From Streptomyces sp. R41 (GTDB lineage Bacteria > Actinomycetota > Actinomycetes > Streptomycetales > Streptomycetaceae): DNA of 64,000 bases. Both the position numbers and the translations under genes were made by a program. The notes under the pieces were generated by a model. It saw only the letters and a list, made by a program, of their open reading frames with translations, ran no database searches and had not been told where the DNA came from. Position 1 is the first letter of the stretch, and each line of letters starts with the position of its first letter. The stretch covers positions 8,415,001-8,479,000 of the forward strand of contig NZ_CP163443.1 of assembly GCF_041053055.1 (NCBI RefSeq), written 5' to 3'. Below, piece by piece: positions 42,277-51,561 of the stretch.

Positions 42277-42671
42277 TCGGCCACCACCGCGTACGCCTCG
42301 ATCTCCATGAGGAACTCCGGACGGACCAGCCCGGCGACCTGGACGGCGGAAGCGGCCGGGAGGCGGTCGGCGGGTATGTGTGCGTCGCGGGCCGCGCGGA
42401 TCGCGGGCATATGGGCCATGTCCGTGACGAAGAAGGTGAGCTTGACGACGTCGTCGAACGTGGCCCCCGCGGCGGCGAGACACCGGCGCAGGTTCTCGAA
42501 GACCTGACGGGCCTGGGCGGCCGGGTCGCCCTCTCCGACGAGTTTGCCGTCCTCGTCGAGGGCGAGCTGGCCCGAGACCGCCACGAAGCGGCCGGTACCC
42601 ATCACGACGTGGGTGTACGCGGCGGCGGGGGCGACCCCGTCGGGGGCGGAAATGCGCGTCAGCTCACTCAT
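42273..42671 (-). CDS. RidA/YjgF/YER057c-family protein
   Basis: A 132-residue protein of the chorismate-mutase-like RidA family: YTHVVMGTGRFVAVSGQLAL, ARQVFENLRRCLAAAGATFDD, VVKLTFFVTDM and the closing PEFLMEIEAYAVV. The active-site Arg found in true imine deaminases near residue 105 (usually R in the R-x-A/V pattern) appears as ARDAHIPADRLPAASAVQVA, which fits only loosely. Such enzymes hydrolyse reactive enamines/imines made by PLP enzymes. ATG 42671 is preferred to 42689 by family alignment. Coupled to the GNAT gene. Confidence 0.87.
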   Translation of the reverse strand: MSELTRISAPDGVAPAAAYTHVVMGTGRFVAVSGQLALDEDGKLVGEGDPAAQARQVFENLRRCLAAAGATFDDVVKLTFFVTDMAHMPAIRAARDAHIPADRLPAASAVQVAGLVRPEFLMEIEAYAVVAE

Positions 42672-42731
42672 GCGTCCATGGTGGACCATGGGTCCGACAA
42701 CGCCCCCGACGGGCCACTGCTCAGCGGGGGT

Positions 42732-44318
42732 TCAGCCCCGGAAGCCGAGCAGCCCGTGCAGCGCCGAGCCGCGCGAGGTGGTGGAGGCCACCTTGGTGCT
42801 GGTCAGCGGCTCCGGATCGGGCAGTGTCTTGCACACCGCGTCGATCTCGCCACCGCCGTGCGGCACCTTGCCGTTGGTCAGATACGTGGCCAGGTACTTG
42901 TCCAGGCAGTCGTTCCCGCTCAACGTGATGCCGTGGTTCCCACCGCCCTGCTCGACCACCAGGCTGGAGCCGCGCAGCTGGTGGTGGACGGTGACACCGC
43001 CCTCGTACGGGGTGGCCGCGTCGTTCGTGGCCTGGAAGAGCAGCGTCGGGGGCAGCGCGTTGTTGGAGATGTCCACCGGCTGGAGCGAGTCCGTCGGCCA
43101 GAAGGCGCACGGCGCGTTGTACCAGGCGTTGTTCCAGGCCATGAAGGGCGCCTTGTCGTACACCGCCCAGTTGTCCTTGCGCCACTGGTTCCAGTCGCGC
43201 GGCCAGGAGGTGTCACGGCACTGCACCGAGGTGTAGATGCTGTAGCCGTTGTCGCCCGAGGCATCGACGGCGCCGAAATTGCCGTACGCCTCGACGAGCG
43301 GGTCCGAGTTCTTGTCGTTCACATAGGCCGCGAACGCCTCGGCGAGGTAGGGCCAGTAGCCGTTGTAGTAGCCGCCGGGGATGAAGGTGTCCTCCAGTTC
43401 GGAGGCGCCCACCTTCTTCTCCGCGCGCTTCTTGCCGAGGGCCGCGCGCATCGCGTACCACTTGGCCTCGACCTTCGCCGGGTCGCTGCCGAGCTTGTAC
43501 GTCGCGTTGTGCTTGGCGACCCAGGCCAGGAAGGCCAGGTGGCGGTCGTTGAAGGCGTAGTCCTGTGCGATGTTGTCGTCGTACCAGACACCGGTGGGGT
43601 CGACGATGGAGTCCAGGACCAGGCGGCGTACGCGGTTCGGGTAGAGCTTCGCGTACACGGCGCCCAAGTAGGTGCCGTACGAGTACCCGAAGTAGTTGAT
43701 CTTCTGGGCGCCCAGCGCGCTCCGGATCGAGTCCATGTCCCGGACCGCGCTCACCGTGTCGATGTACGGAAGCAGGCTCGCGTACTTGGTGCCGCACGCC
43801 TTGGCGAAAGCCTTGGCGCGGTCGAGGTTGGCCTTCTCTATGGCCGGGGTGCTGGGGACGGTGTCGGGGCGTGCCGGGTTGAACTGCCCGGGCTTGCAGT
43901 CCAGAGCGGGCTTGCTGGCGCCGACGCCGCGCGGGTCGAAGCCGATGACGTCGTACTGCGCCGCCACCTTCTTCGGCAGCGAGGACGCCACGAATCCGGC
44001 CAGTGTGAGACCGCTGCCGCCGGGTCCGCCGGGGTTGACGAGCAGGGGCCCCTGGTATGTCTTCGCGGTGTGCGGGACGCGGGACAGGGCGAGTGTGATC
44101 AGCCCGCTGTGCGGGTTCGAGTGGTCCAGCGGCACCTTCAGGGACGCGCACTGGAGCTTCGGATAGTCGCTGGTGCCGCACTTCTTCCAAGTGAGCTTCG
44201 CGGTCTGGGTAGTGCGCGGTGCGGTCGCGGAGCCGGCGCTCGCGTCGGCGGGGATCGACGTGATCATCCCGGCCAGCACGGCGGCTGCCCCGCACAGAGC
44301 AGCTGCGCGTTTCTTCAT
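42732..44318 (-). CDS. Secreted alpha/beta-hydrolase, tripeptidyl aminopeptidase (S33, TAP-like)
   Basis: A 528-residue exported protease. The signal peptide is MKKRAAALCGAAAVLAGMI with a cleavage site near ADASAGS. The alpha/beta-hydrolase core has PLLVNPGGPGGSG (oxyanion), FDPRGVGAS, the nucleophile GYSYGTYLG (Ser at about 211), a lid domain, and the TAP C-terminal module with GGGNHGIT (catalytic His at about 461). The cysteines in TSVQCRD and APCAFWP fit disulphides. It trims N-terminal tripeptides from secreted proteins. GGGAGG lies 5 nt before the ATG at 44318. Confidence 0.92.
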   Translation of the reverse strand: MKKRAAALCGAAAVLAGMITSIPADASAGSATAPRTTQTAKLTWKKCGTSDYPKLQCASLKVPLDHSNPHSGLITLALSRVPHTAKTYQGPLLVNPGGPGGSGLTLAGFVASSLPKKVAAQYDVIGFDPRGVGASKPALDCKPGQFNPARPDTVPSTPAIEKANLDRAKAFAKACGTKYASLLPYIDTVSAVRDMDSIRSALGAQKINYFGYSYGTYLGAVYAKLYPNRVRRLVLDSIVDPTGVWYDDNIAQDYAFNDRHLAFLAWVAKHNATYKLGSDPAKVEAKWYAMRAALGKKRAEKKVGASELEDTFIPGGYYNGYWPYLAEAFAAYVNDKNSDPLVEAYGNFGAVDASGDNGYSIYTSVQCRDTSWPRDWNQWRKDNWAVYDKAPFMAWNNAWYNAPCAFWPTDSLQPVDISNNALPPTLLFQATNDAATPYEGGVTVHHQLRGSSLVVEQGGGNHGITLSGNDCLDKYLATYLTNGKVPHGGGEIDAVCKTLPDPEPLTSTKVASTTSRGSALHGLLGFRG

Positions 44319-44475
44319 AAAGCCTCCCCAGGACGGAGGATTTTGAGCCGTGCAGGCCACGGCCCTCGCCGCATCGTCCCGGAAAGGAAGGCCGGAAGAA
44401 CTCGTTCTGACAAGACTTGACCCGATTGAGCCGCGGGATGCGCTCGGATGCCGTCAGGGATGTTTCGAAGGTGCG

Positions 44476-45513
44476 TCAGAGCAGCGTGAGCTGAGTCGGC
44501 TCCGCGGTCGCCGGCGGCTCGGCGGGGGTGGCGATCCTTCGGGGCATCCCCGCGCGCGTGGGGCCGATGCCGTACTCCTCGGCCAGCTCGTGGACCTGAC
44601 GGGTGATCCGGCGCTGGTACCACTTCGGGGCGTACGCGCCCTCCGCGTACAGCCGCTCGTAGCGCCGTACGAGATACGGGTGATGGTGCTCGAGCCAGGC
44701 CATGAACCACTCGCGGGCGCCGGGCCGCAGGTGCAGCACGAGCGGGGTCACCGAGGTGGCGCCGGAGGCCGCGATCGCCCGTACCGTGGCGCGCAGCTGG
44801 GCCGGGTGGTCGCCCAGGAAGGGGATCACCGGGGCCATCAGGACACCACAGCCGATGCCGTGGTCCGTCAGGGTACGGACGACGTCCAGGCGGCGCTCCG
44901 GGGCAGGTGTGCCCGGCTCGACGGTGCGCCACAGGTCGGGGTCGGTGAAGCCCACGGAGACGGAGATGCCGACGTCGGTGACCTCGGACGCCTGCTTCAG
45001 GAGATCGAGGTCGCGCAGGATCAGTGTGCCCTTCGTCAGGATCGAGAAGGGGTTCGCGTGGTCGCGCAGCGCGGAGATGATGCCGGGCATCAGACGGTAG
45101 CGGCCCTCCGCACGCTGGTAGCAGTCGACATTGGTGCCCATCGCGATGTGCTCGCCCTGCCAGCGGCGTGAGGCGAGCTGGCGGCGCAGCAGGTCCGGCG
45201 CGTTGACCTTCACCACGATCTGGGAGTCGAAGTCGAGTCCCGTGTCGAGGTCCAGATAGCCGTGCGTCTTGCGCGCGAAGCAGTACACGCACGCGTGCGT
45301 GCACCCCCGATAAGGGTTGACCGTCCACTCGAAGGGCATGCGGGAAGCCCCCGGCACCCGGTTCACGATCGAGCGCGCCCGGATCTCGTGGAAGGTGATC
45401 CCGCGGAACTCCGGAGTGTCGAAGGTACGGGTGGTCACCGCGTCCGCGCCGAACAGCGCGGCGTCTCGGGCGGGGTCCCCGGCGGGGTCCACTGTGAGGT
45501 TCTCCCAGCGCAT
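44476..45513 (-). CDS. Radical SAM protein, Rv2578c family (spore-photoproduct-lyase-like)
   Basis: A 345-residue radical SAM enzyme. The cluster motif CTHACVYC (Cys at about 71, 75 and 78, CxxxCxxC) follows VNPYRGC; later are FSILTKGTLILRDLDLL, ISVSVGFTDPDLWRTVEPGT and CGVLMAPVIPFLGD, which mark the Rv2578c/SplB-like group. The reaction is not established; similarity to spore photoproduct lyase and the SOS-like box upstream (45546) suggest a DNA-repair role. ATG 45513 has AGGAGG upstream. The last 25 residues are Pro/Thr-rich. Confidence 0.9.
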   Translation of the reverse strand: MRWENLTVDPAGDPARDAALFGADAVTTRTFDTPEFRGITFHEIRARSIVNRVPGASRMPFEWTVNPYRGCTHACVYCFARKTHGYLDLDTGLDFDSQIVVKVNAPDLLRRQLASRRWQGEHIAMGTNVDCYQRAEGRYRLMPGIISALRDHANPFSILTKGTLILRDLDLLKQASEVTDVGISVSVGFTDPDLWRTVEPGTPAPERRLDVVRTLTDHGIGCGVLMAPVIPFLGDHPAQLRATVRAIAASGATSVTPLVLHLRPGAREWFMAWLEHHHPYLVRRYERLYAEGAYAPKWYQRRITRQVHELAEEYGIGPTRAGMPRRIATPAEPPATAEPTQLTLL

Positions 45514-45545
45514 GACGCCTCCTCGATAGCACTGGGCACAGAATA

Positions 45546-45557
45546 GAACACATGTTC
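45546..45557. promoter_or_regulatory. SOS (LexA) box-like palindrome upstream of the radical SAM gene
   Basis: GAACACATGTTC is a perfect 12-bp palindrome of the GAAC-N4-GTTC type bound by LexA in Gram-positive bacteria. It is 32 bp upstream of the radical SAM ATG. Confidence 0.55.
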
Positions 45558-45707
45558 CCTTGATCGTGCGACCTCCTTTCCACGGCACCCCCGAGCGCCT
45601 CCCGGTGGCCCGTCCACGCCCTACGGGGACCCCGATTTGGGCGGCCGGGCCGCCTGGTGGTTGGCTGGCCGCACACCCCCGAGGAACCAATTGCTGGAGG
45701 AAGTGCC

Positions 45708-46151
45708 ATGGCGCAGGTCGAGGCCACGACGGAACGGGTCATCGCGGCGGACGCGGAGGCGGTGTTCGACGCCCTGGCCGACTACAGCGGCACGCGCGCG
45801 AAGCTGCTGCCCGAGCACTTCAGCGAGTACGAGGTGCGCGAGGGCGGCGACGGCGAGGGCACCCTCGTCCACTGGAAGCTCCAGGCCACCAGCAAGCGCG
45901 TCCGCGACTGCCTGCTCGAGGTGAGCGAGCCCACCGACGGCGAGCTCGTCGAGAAGGACCGCAATTCCTCGATGGTCACCACCTGGCGGGTCACCCCGGC
46001 CGGCGAGGGCAAGTCGCGTGTCGTGATCAGCACCGCCTGGAACGGCGCGGGCGGCATCGGCGGCTTCTTCGAGAAGGCCTTCGCGCCCAAGGGCCTCGCC
46101 CGGATCTACGACGCGGTGCTCGCCAAGCTCGCCACCGAGGTGGAGAAGTAG
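45708..46151 (+). CDS. SRPBCC-family (START/Bet v1-like) protein
   Basis: A 147-residue protein of the polyketide cyclase/SRPBCC fold: VEATTERVIAADAEAVFDAL, ADYSGTRAKLLPEHFSEYEV, GTLVHWKLQA and the C-terminal helix GLARIYDAVLAKLATEVEK. It forms a hydrophobic ligand pocket; ligand unknown. GGAGG is 7 nt before the ATG at 45708. Divergent from the radical SAM gene with about 195 bp between. A 30-bp tandem repeat array starts at the last base of its stop codon. Confidence 0.85.
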   Translation: MAQVEATTERVIAADAEAVFDALADYSGTRAKLLPEHFSEYEVREGGDGEGTLVHWKLQATSKRVRDCLLEVSEPTDGELVEKDRNSSMVTTWRVTPAGEGKSRVVISTAWNGAGGIGGFFEKAFAPKGLARIYDAVLAKLATEVEK

Positions 46152-46270
46152 CCCAAGGGGCGACCTCGCGGGAGCGAGCCCGACCAGCGGCAACTCCGTG
46201 GGAGCGCACCGCCCCAGAGGTCACTCCGTAGGGGCGCACCGTCCAAGAGGCAACCCTCCAGGGCGTGTTG
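46151..46270. repeat. 30-bp tandem repeat array, four units, array 2
   Basis: Units begin at 46151, 46181, 46211 and 46241 with exact 30-bp period; the conserved parts are CCCAAG/CCCAGAGG near the start, ACTCCGTGGGAGCGCACC at the end. The first unit begins on the last base of the SRPBCC stop codon. Period, CCCAAG start and CGTAGG core agree with array 1 at 41531, so the two seem related. The remaining 46271-46410 has no gene and should hold the promoter of the exporter. Confidence 0.85.
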
Positions 46271-46410
46271 CGCCCTCACCGTTTCGAGTGGATCTCCCTG
46301 TCGCGCGACGGTACGCCGTAACTCGTCGCGCTTACTCGCAGTTGTCGCGATAAGCGGGAATTGTGCAGTGGGCGCGACGAGGGGAGCGGTACGTGGGCGG
46401 GATCACTCTG

Positions 46411-48783
46411 ATGAAGGACCAACCGGCTGCCGCGCCCCCGCAGGACTCCACTCAGCCGGCCACCGAGCCCGTCCAACTGGGCCCGCGCCAGGTGCGGTTG
46501 GTCTTCTTCGGGCTCATGCTCGCCCTGCTGCTCGCCGCCCTGGACCAGATGATCGTGGCCACCGCGCTCCCGAAGATCGTCGGGGAGCTGCACGGCCTGG
46601 ACAAGATGTCCTGGGCGATCACCGCCTATCTGCTCACCTCCACCGTCGGACTCCCGGTCTACGGCAAGTTCGGTGACCTCTTCGGCCGCAAGGGCGTCTT
46701 CCAGTTCGCGATCGCCGTCTTCGTCGTCGGCTCGGCGCTCGCTGGATGGTCGCGCACCATGGACCAGTTGATCGCCTTCCGCGCGATCCAGGGCGTCGGC
46801 GCGGGCGGCCTCATGATCGGCGTGCAGGCGATCATCGCGGACATCGTGCCGCCGCGCCAACGCGGGCGCTTCATGGGCCTGATCGGCGCAGCGTTCGGCC
46901 TCGCCTCGGTTGCCGGCCCTCTTCTGGGCGGCTACTTCACGGACCACCTCTCCTGGAGGTGGTGTTTCTACATCAACGTTCCCTTCGGCCTGGTCACACT
47001 GGCCGTCGTCACCGTCGTGCTGAAGCTGCCGAAGCCCACCGCCAGGGGCCGCCTCGACCTGCTCGGGGTACTGCTCCTCGCCGCCGCCTCAACGTGCCTG
47101 GTACTGCTCACCAGTTGGGGCGGCACCGAGTACCCGTGGGGCTCGCGGGTCATCCTGGGGCTCGGGGCGGGTGCGCTCGCGGCGACCGTCCTCTTCTTCG
47201 TCGCCGAGCACTTCGCGGCCGAACCCCTCATCCCGCTACGGCTGTTCAAGGACGGCGTCTTCAACATCACCGCGCTGGTGGGCCTGGTCATCGGCGTCGC
47301 CCTCTTCGGGGCCGCCAGTTACCTGCCCACCTTCCTGCAGATGGTCGACGGGGCCAGCGCCACCGAGTCCGGACTCCTGATGCTCCCCATGATGGGCGGC
47401 ATCGTCGGCGCCTCCGTGGTCTCCGGGCAGCTCATCAGCCGCACCGGCCACTACAAGGTCTATCCGGTCCTCGGCAGCGCCCTCTCCGCGGTCGGCATGT
47501 GGCTGCTGTCCCGCCTGGAAGTGGACACCCCCCGGCTGCACTACAGCATCTGGATGGTGGTGCTGGGCGCGGGCATCGGCATGGTGATGCCGGTGCTGAT
47601 CCTCGCCGTGCAGAACTCCGTACGCCCGGCCGACCTCGGCACCGCGACCAGCGCCAACAACTACTTCCGGCAGATCGGCGGCAGCGTCGGAGCCGCCATC
47701 TTCGGCACCCTGTTCGCCCATCGGCTCACCGACGCGCTCGCCGATCGTCTCCCCACGCGCGCGGGGGCCGGTCTTCCGGACTCCGAGTCCCTCACCCCAC
47801 AGCTCGTTCACGCGATGCCCGCCGCCCTGCGCGACGACTACATCGGGGCTTACGCGGACGCCATGCCGCGGATCTTCCTCTACCTCGTGCCCGTGCTCGT
47901 CCTGGGCCTGCTCATCGCCTTCTTCCTCAAGGAGAAACCTCTGGTGTCCCACAACACCCCCATCGCCGACCCGGAGTCCGGCCAGGTGAACGCCCGGATC
48001 CCGCAGGCCCGTTCGGCGTACGCGGCCGGAGTCCCCGTCTGCGGCACGGTGCAGCACCCCGACGGAACCGTCGTGCCGCGCGCCGCGCTCACCCTCATCG
48101 ATGTCGCGGGACAGCAGATCGGGCGGGGTGCCAGCGGCGAGGACGGGCGGTACGCGCTGTCTACGCCCGGCTCGGGATCGTACGTCCTGATCGCCGCGGC
48201 GGGCGGCCACCAGCCGCAGGCCGTCTCGGTGACGGTCGGCGAGCGCCCCGTGGAGCTGGACGTCGTGCTCGGCGGCGCGGGACGCCTCGCCGGAAGCGTG
48301 CTGACCGCGGACGGCACCCCGGTGCGCGACGCCACCGTCACGCTCACCAATGTGCACGGTGAGGTGGTGGCCACCACGCGCAGCGGACGCGAAGGCGGCT
48401 ATGTCATCACGGAGTTGGTGGCCGGTGAGTACACCCTCGCAGGCAGCGCGCCCGCGTTCCGCCCGGCCGCGCTCCCCGTCACCGTCCAGGCTGCCCGCGA
48501 GACCCGCCAGGACGTCGAACTGGCCGGCGGCGCGGTGCTGCGCGGCACTGTACGGGCGGGCGGCGGGCGGCCCGTCGAGGACGCGCGCGTGACGCTCCTG
48601 GACGCCGCGGGCAACGTGGTGGACACGCTGACCACCGGCGCAGACGGAACGTTCCGGTTCGTCGATCTGTCGTCCGGCGAGTACACCGTCATCGCGGCTG
48701 GCTATCCGCCCGTGGCCACTGTGCTCCAGGTCGCCGGGGGCGGCAGGACGGAACGGGACTTGCAGTTGGGGCACGAAGACTAG
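46411..48783 (+). CDS. DHA2-type MFS exporter fused to three carboxypeptidase-regulatory-like domains
   Basis: A 790-residue fusion. Residues 1-510 form a 14-helix DHA2 exporter: [20 protein letters not shown] (helix 1), [35 protein letters not shown] and [20 protein letters not shown] (antiporter motif C). Residues about 545-790 are three beta-sandwich repeats of about 80 residues, each GxVxxxDGTPVxxAxVTL ... G..G.Y.l..L..G.Y.L, as in [40 protein letters not shown] and [20 protein letters not shown]. With an even helix number the tail would be on the cytoplasmic side unless an extra helix exists. ATG 46411 follows GGCGGGA. Confidence 0.88.
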   Translation: MKDQPAAAPPQDSTQPATEPVQLGPRQVRLVFFGLMLALLLAALDQMIVATALPKIVGELHGLDKMSWAITAYLLTSTVGLPVYGKFGDLFGRKGVFQFAIAVFVVGSALAGWSRTMDQLIAFRAIQGVGAGGLMIGVQAIIADIVPPRQRGRFMGLIGAAFGLASVAGPLLGGYFTDHLSWRWCFYINVPFGLVTLAVVTVVLKLPKPTARGRLDLLGVLLLAAASTCLVLLTSWGGTEYPWGSRVILGLGAGALAATVLFFVAEHFAAEPLIPLRLFKDGVFNITALVGLVIGVALFGAASYLPTFLQMVDGASATESGLLMLPMMGGIVGASVVSGQLISRTGHYKVYPVLGSALSAVGMWLLSRLEVDTPRLHYSIWMVVLGAGIGMVMPVLILAVQNSVRPADLGTATSANNYFRQIGGSVGAAIFGTLFAHRLTDALADRLPTRAGAGLPDSESLTPQLVHAMPAALRDDYIGAYADAMPRIFLYLVPVLVLGLLIAFFLKEKPLVSHNTPIADPESGQVNARIPQARSAYAAGVPVCGTVQHPDGTVVPRAALTLIDVAGQQIGRGASGEDGRYALSTPGSGSYVLIAAAGGHQPQAVSVTVGERPVELDVVLGGAGRLAGSVLTADGTPVRDATVTLTNVHGEVVATTRSGREGGYVITELVAGEYTLAGSAPAFRPAALPVTVQAARETRQDVELAGGAVLRGTVRAGGGRPVEDARVTLLDAAGNVVDTLTTGADGTFRFVDLSSGEYTVIAAGYPPVATVLQVAGGGRTERDLQLGHED

Positions 48784-48934
48784 ACAGACGGGGCATAGTG
48801 CGGCCCCGCCGTGCGCCGGAGCCGCCCCCGGAGAGGTCAATTCCCGTATTGCCACACATCGCTACGGGCCGCCGCCGTACGGTAGTGGAGGCGGCACAGA
48901 TCTTGCGGAGCCGTGGGGAGAAAGGGCCTGGGCC

Positions 48935-51388
48935 ATGGATCGTGGCACCGAAGTGGGCGCAGCTCCCAGTCGCGGAGCTGGGACCGGCGCGATGGGGCAC
49001 GCCGCCGTCGGCCGCATCCCCCTGGCCGTGGTCGTCGTGGACCGCGACGGCCTGGTGTCGCACTGGAGCACCGGCGCCAGGCGCCTGTTCGGTGCCCCCA
49101 AGGAGGGCGCGGTGGGCCGCCCCGCCGTCGACCTGCTCCCCGTCTCCGGCGCGCTCCCCGAGGACGATGACACAGCGCCCTTCGGGGCATACGCGGCCTA
49201 CGACGGACTCGGCCCCGACCTGGAGTCCTCCCTCGACGGGCGGATCTCCTACCCGGCCGCCGGGCGCGCCCGGCTCACGGTGACCGGCAGCGACCGGGTC
49301 GACGTTCTGTGGTGGGCGTACCCGCTCGTGGGCCCCGGACGTGAGCGACTGCTCGTGCTCGCCGCCGACGCGGGCGCGATGCGCCACGAGGACGACGACG
49401 TGGCCGTCGAGCGCATCGCACCCGGCTTCGCGCTGCACACCGACTTCCCCGGCGCCGAGGAGCTGGCCCGCAGGCTGCCCGAGATCCTGCCCAGCATGAG
49501 CGTGGGCGAGAGCGCCCGCATCGTCGCGCAGGTCCTTGAACTGGGCTATCCCGTCCTGGAGTTCAGCCAGAACGACCGGGTGCCGGTCACCCCCGACTGG
49601 GGCGTGCCCCGGCGGGCCGAGCGCAAGGCGCGCCGCGAGCGGGTGGCCAGGGCTGCCGCCTCCGGCGAGCCCGTGCCCCAGGACGTCAAGGACGAGGGCG
49701 AGGACCTCGAATACGTCGCCGTGCGCGAGCGCCTGGAGTTCCTCAACGAGGTCAGCGGCCGCATCGGCACCTCCCTCGACCTGTCGCAGACCATCCTCGA
49801 GGTCAGCCGGGCCGTCGTGCCGCGCTTCACCGATGTCGCGGGTACGTATCTGAGGGAACAGGTCGTCGCCGGTGAGGGCTTCCCCGAAGGGGTGCCCGAC
49901 ACGACCACCATGTGGCACCGGGTCGCCGTGGAGCACACGGACGAGCCGGGCCGCTGGGACGACGTCGTGCCGGTCGGCGAGGCCATGCCCTTTCCGGCGC
50001 ACACCCCGTTCTTCCAGTGCATGACCACCGGGGAGCCCGTCCTCGTGCCGCGCATCAGCGAGCAGATGGGGCACATGATCGCCGCGCAGTTCGAGAAGCG
50101 CGACATCAGGCCGCTCATCACCAACCGCTCCATGCTGGTCGTGCCCCTGAAGGCCCGCAATGTGGTCCTCGGGTTCATGATCCTGCTGCGCCACCCCGAG
50201 CGGGTCGAGTTCAACGACATGGACCGGGTCACCGGCGCCGAACTCGCCGCCCGCGCGGGCCTCGTACTCGACAACGCGCGCATGTACACGTACCAGGAGA
50301 GTGTCGCCGAGACCCTCCAGGACAGCATGCTGCCGCACATCGCGCCCCGCATGTCCGGCTGCGACATCGCGACCCGCTACCTGCCCGGCACGCTTCTCGG
50401 GCGGGTCGGCGGCGACTGGTTCGACTCGGTGAAGCTGCCCGGCTCCCGCACCGCCCTGGTCGTCGGCGACGTCATGGGCCACGGTCTCAACTCGGCCGCG
50501 ATGATGGGCCAGTTGCGCACCGCCGTCCAGACCATGGCCGCGCTCGACCTGCCGCCCGCCCAGCTGCTGCGCAACCTCGACGACCTCGCCCAGCGGCTCG
50601 GCGACAACTATCTCGCGACCTGCCTGTACGCCGTCTACGACCCCATCGCCGGCGAGCTGAGCATCGCCAACGCGGGCCACATCCCGCCCGTCCTGGTCCG
50701 CGCCGCCGACGGGTACAGCGAACTGCTCGACCTGCCGACGGGCGCGCCCATCGGAGTCGGCGGAGTCCCCTTCGAGGCGGTACGCGTGCGCGTGGCGCCC
50801 GGCGACCGGCTCGTGATGTGCACCGACGGACTGGTCGAGGTGCGCGGCGAGGACATCGGCGTCGGCCTCGCCACACTGTGCGAGTCCGCCGCCCACCCGG
50901 CCGCGTCCATGGACGACGCCTGCGACACCATCATCCGCGCGCTCAACACCCGTGGTGGCCGCAAGGACGACGTCGCCCTCCTGATGGCCCGGCTCAACGG
51001 CATCGAGCCCGAGTACGTCGCCGAATGGCGGCTCGCGCTCGACCCCCTGGAAGTGGGCAGGGCACGCGCCATGGTCCGCGAACAGCTGCATGTGTGGGGC
51101 CTGACCGCCCTTGCCGACAGCGCCGAGCTGATGGTCAGCGAGCTGGTCACCAATGCCGTACGGCACGCGCACAGCCGCCAGATCGGGTTGCGGCTCGTCC
51201 GGGGCGACGCCTTGCTGTGCGAGGTGGACGACGACGATCACACACTGCCGACGCTGCTCAGCGCCGGGCCCGGCGACGAGTTCGGGCGCGGCCTGCGCGT
51301 CGTCAGCACACTGGCCCACGAATGGGGGACCAGCCGGACCAGCGCGGGCAAGACCGTGTGGTTCGAACAGACACTGCCGCGACGCTGA
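48935..51388 (+). CDS. PAS-GAF-SpoIIE (PP2C) phosphatase with C-terminal anti-sigma-like HATPase
   Basis: An 817-residue signalling protein. A PAS domain at about 30-150 (VGRIPLAVVVVDRDGLVSHW, GARRLFG), a linker with charged helix, a GAF domain (about 265-435: LEFLNEVSGRIGTSLDLSQT, RNVVLGFMILLRHPERVEFN), the SpoIIE/PP2C-type phosphatase (about 445-690: GRVGGDWFDSVKLPGSRTAL, VVGDVMGHGLNSAAMMGQLR, ANAGHIPPVLV, CTDGLVEVRGEDIGVGL) with metal Asp residues in place, and an HATPase_c domain (about 700-815: ELMVSELVTNAVRHAHSRQI, GRGLRVVSTLAHEWG). It probably controls an anti-sigma/anti-anti-sigma switch. No transmembrane segment is seen. Confidence 0.93.
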   Translation: MDRGTEVGAAPSRGAGTGAMGHAAVGRIPLAVVVVDRDGLVSHWSTGARRLFGAPKEGAVGRPAVDLLPVSGALPEDDDTAPFGAYAAYDGLGPDLESSLDGRISYPAAGRARLTVTGSDRVDVLWWAYPLVGPGRERLLVLAADAGAMRHEDDDVAVERIAPGFALHTDFPGAEELARRLPEILPSMSVGESARIVAQVLELGYPVLEFSQNDRVPVTPDWGVPRRAERKARRERVARAAASGEPVPQDVKDEGEDLEYVAVRERLEFLNEVSGRIGTSLDLSQTILEVSRAVVPRFTDVAGTYLREQVVAGEGFPEGVPDTTTMWHRVAVEHTDEPGRWDDVVPVGEAMPFPAHTPFFQCMTTGEPVLVPRISEQMGHMIAAQFEKRDIRPLITNRSMLVVPLKARNVVLGFMILLRHPERVEFNDMDRVTGAELAARAGLVLDNARMYTYQESVAETLQDSMLPHIAPRMSGCDIATRYLPGTLLGRVGGDWFDSVKLPGSRTALVVGDVMGHGLNSAAMMGQLRTAVQTMAALDLPPAQLLRNLDDLAQRLGDNYLATCLYAVYDPIAGELSIANAGHIPPVLVRAADGYSELLDLPTGAPIGVGGVPFEAVRVRVAPGDRLVMCTDGLVEVRGEDIGVGLATLCESAAHPAASMDDACDTIIRALNTRGGRKDDVALLMARLNGIEPEYVAEWRLALDPLEVGRARAMVREQLHVWGLTALADSAELMVSELVTNAVRHAHSRQIGLRLVRGDALLCEVDDDDHTLPTLLSAGPGDEFGRGLRVVSTLAHEWGTSRTSAGKTVWFEQTLPRR

Positions 51389-51561
51389 CCCCGTCGCGAG
51401 ACGCCCGGGCGGGAGGGGGCGCGGGCGGTGTGCGGAGGCGTACGGGTGTCGAATGCGCCGTGAAGGAATGCGCCATCCGCTTGTCGCTTCGCGCCGGGCG
51501 CGATAAACCGTTCTGGCCTGCCAGGTCCCGGCGGGCTGCGGTCGCAACCTGGGGAGCGGGC

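Noticed and set aside
41531..46270. CRISPR array
   Set aside because: The 30-bp units follow each other without spacers and there are no cas genes.
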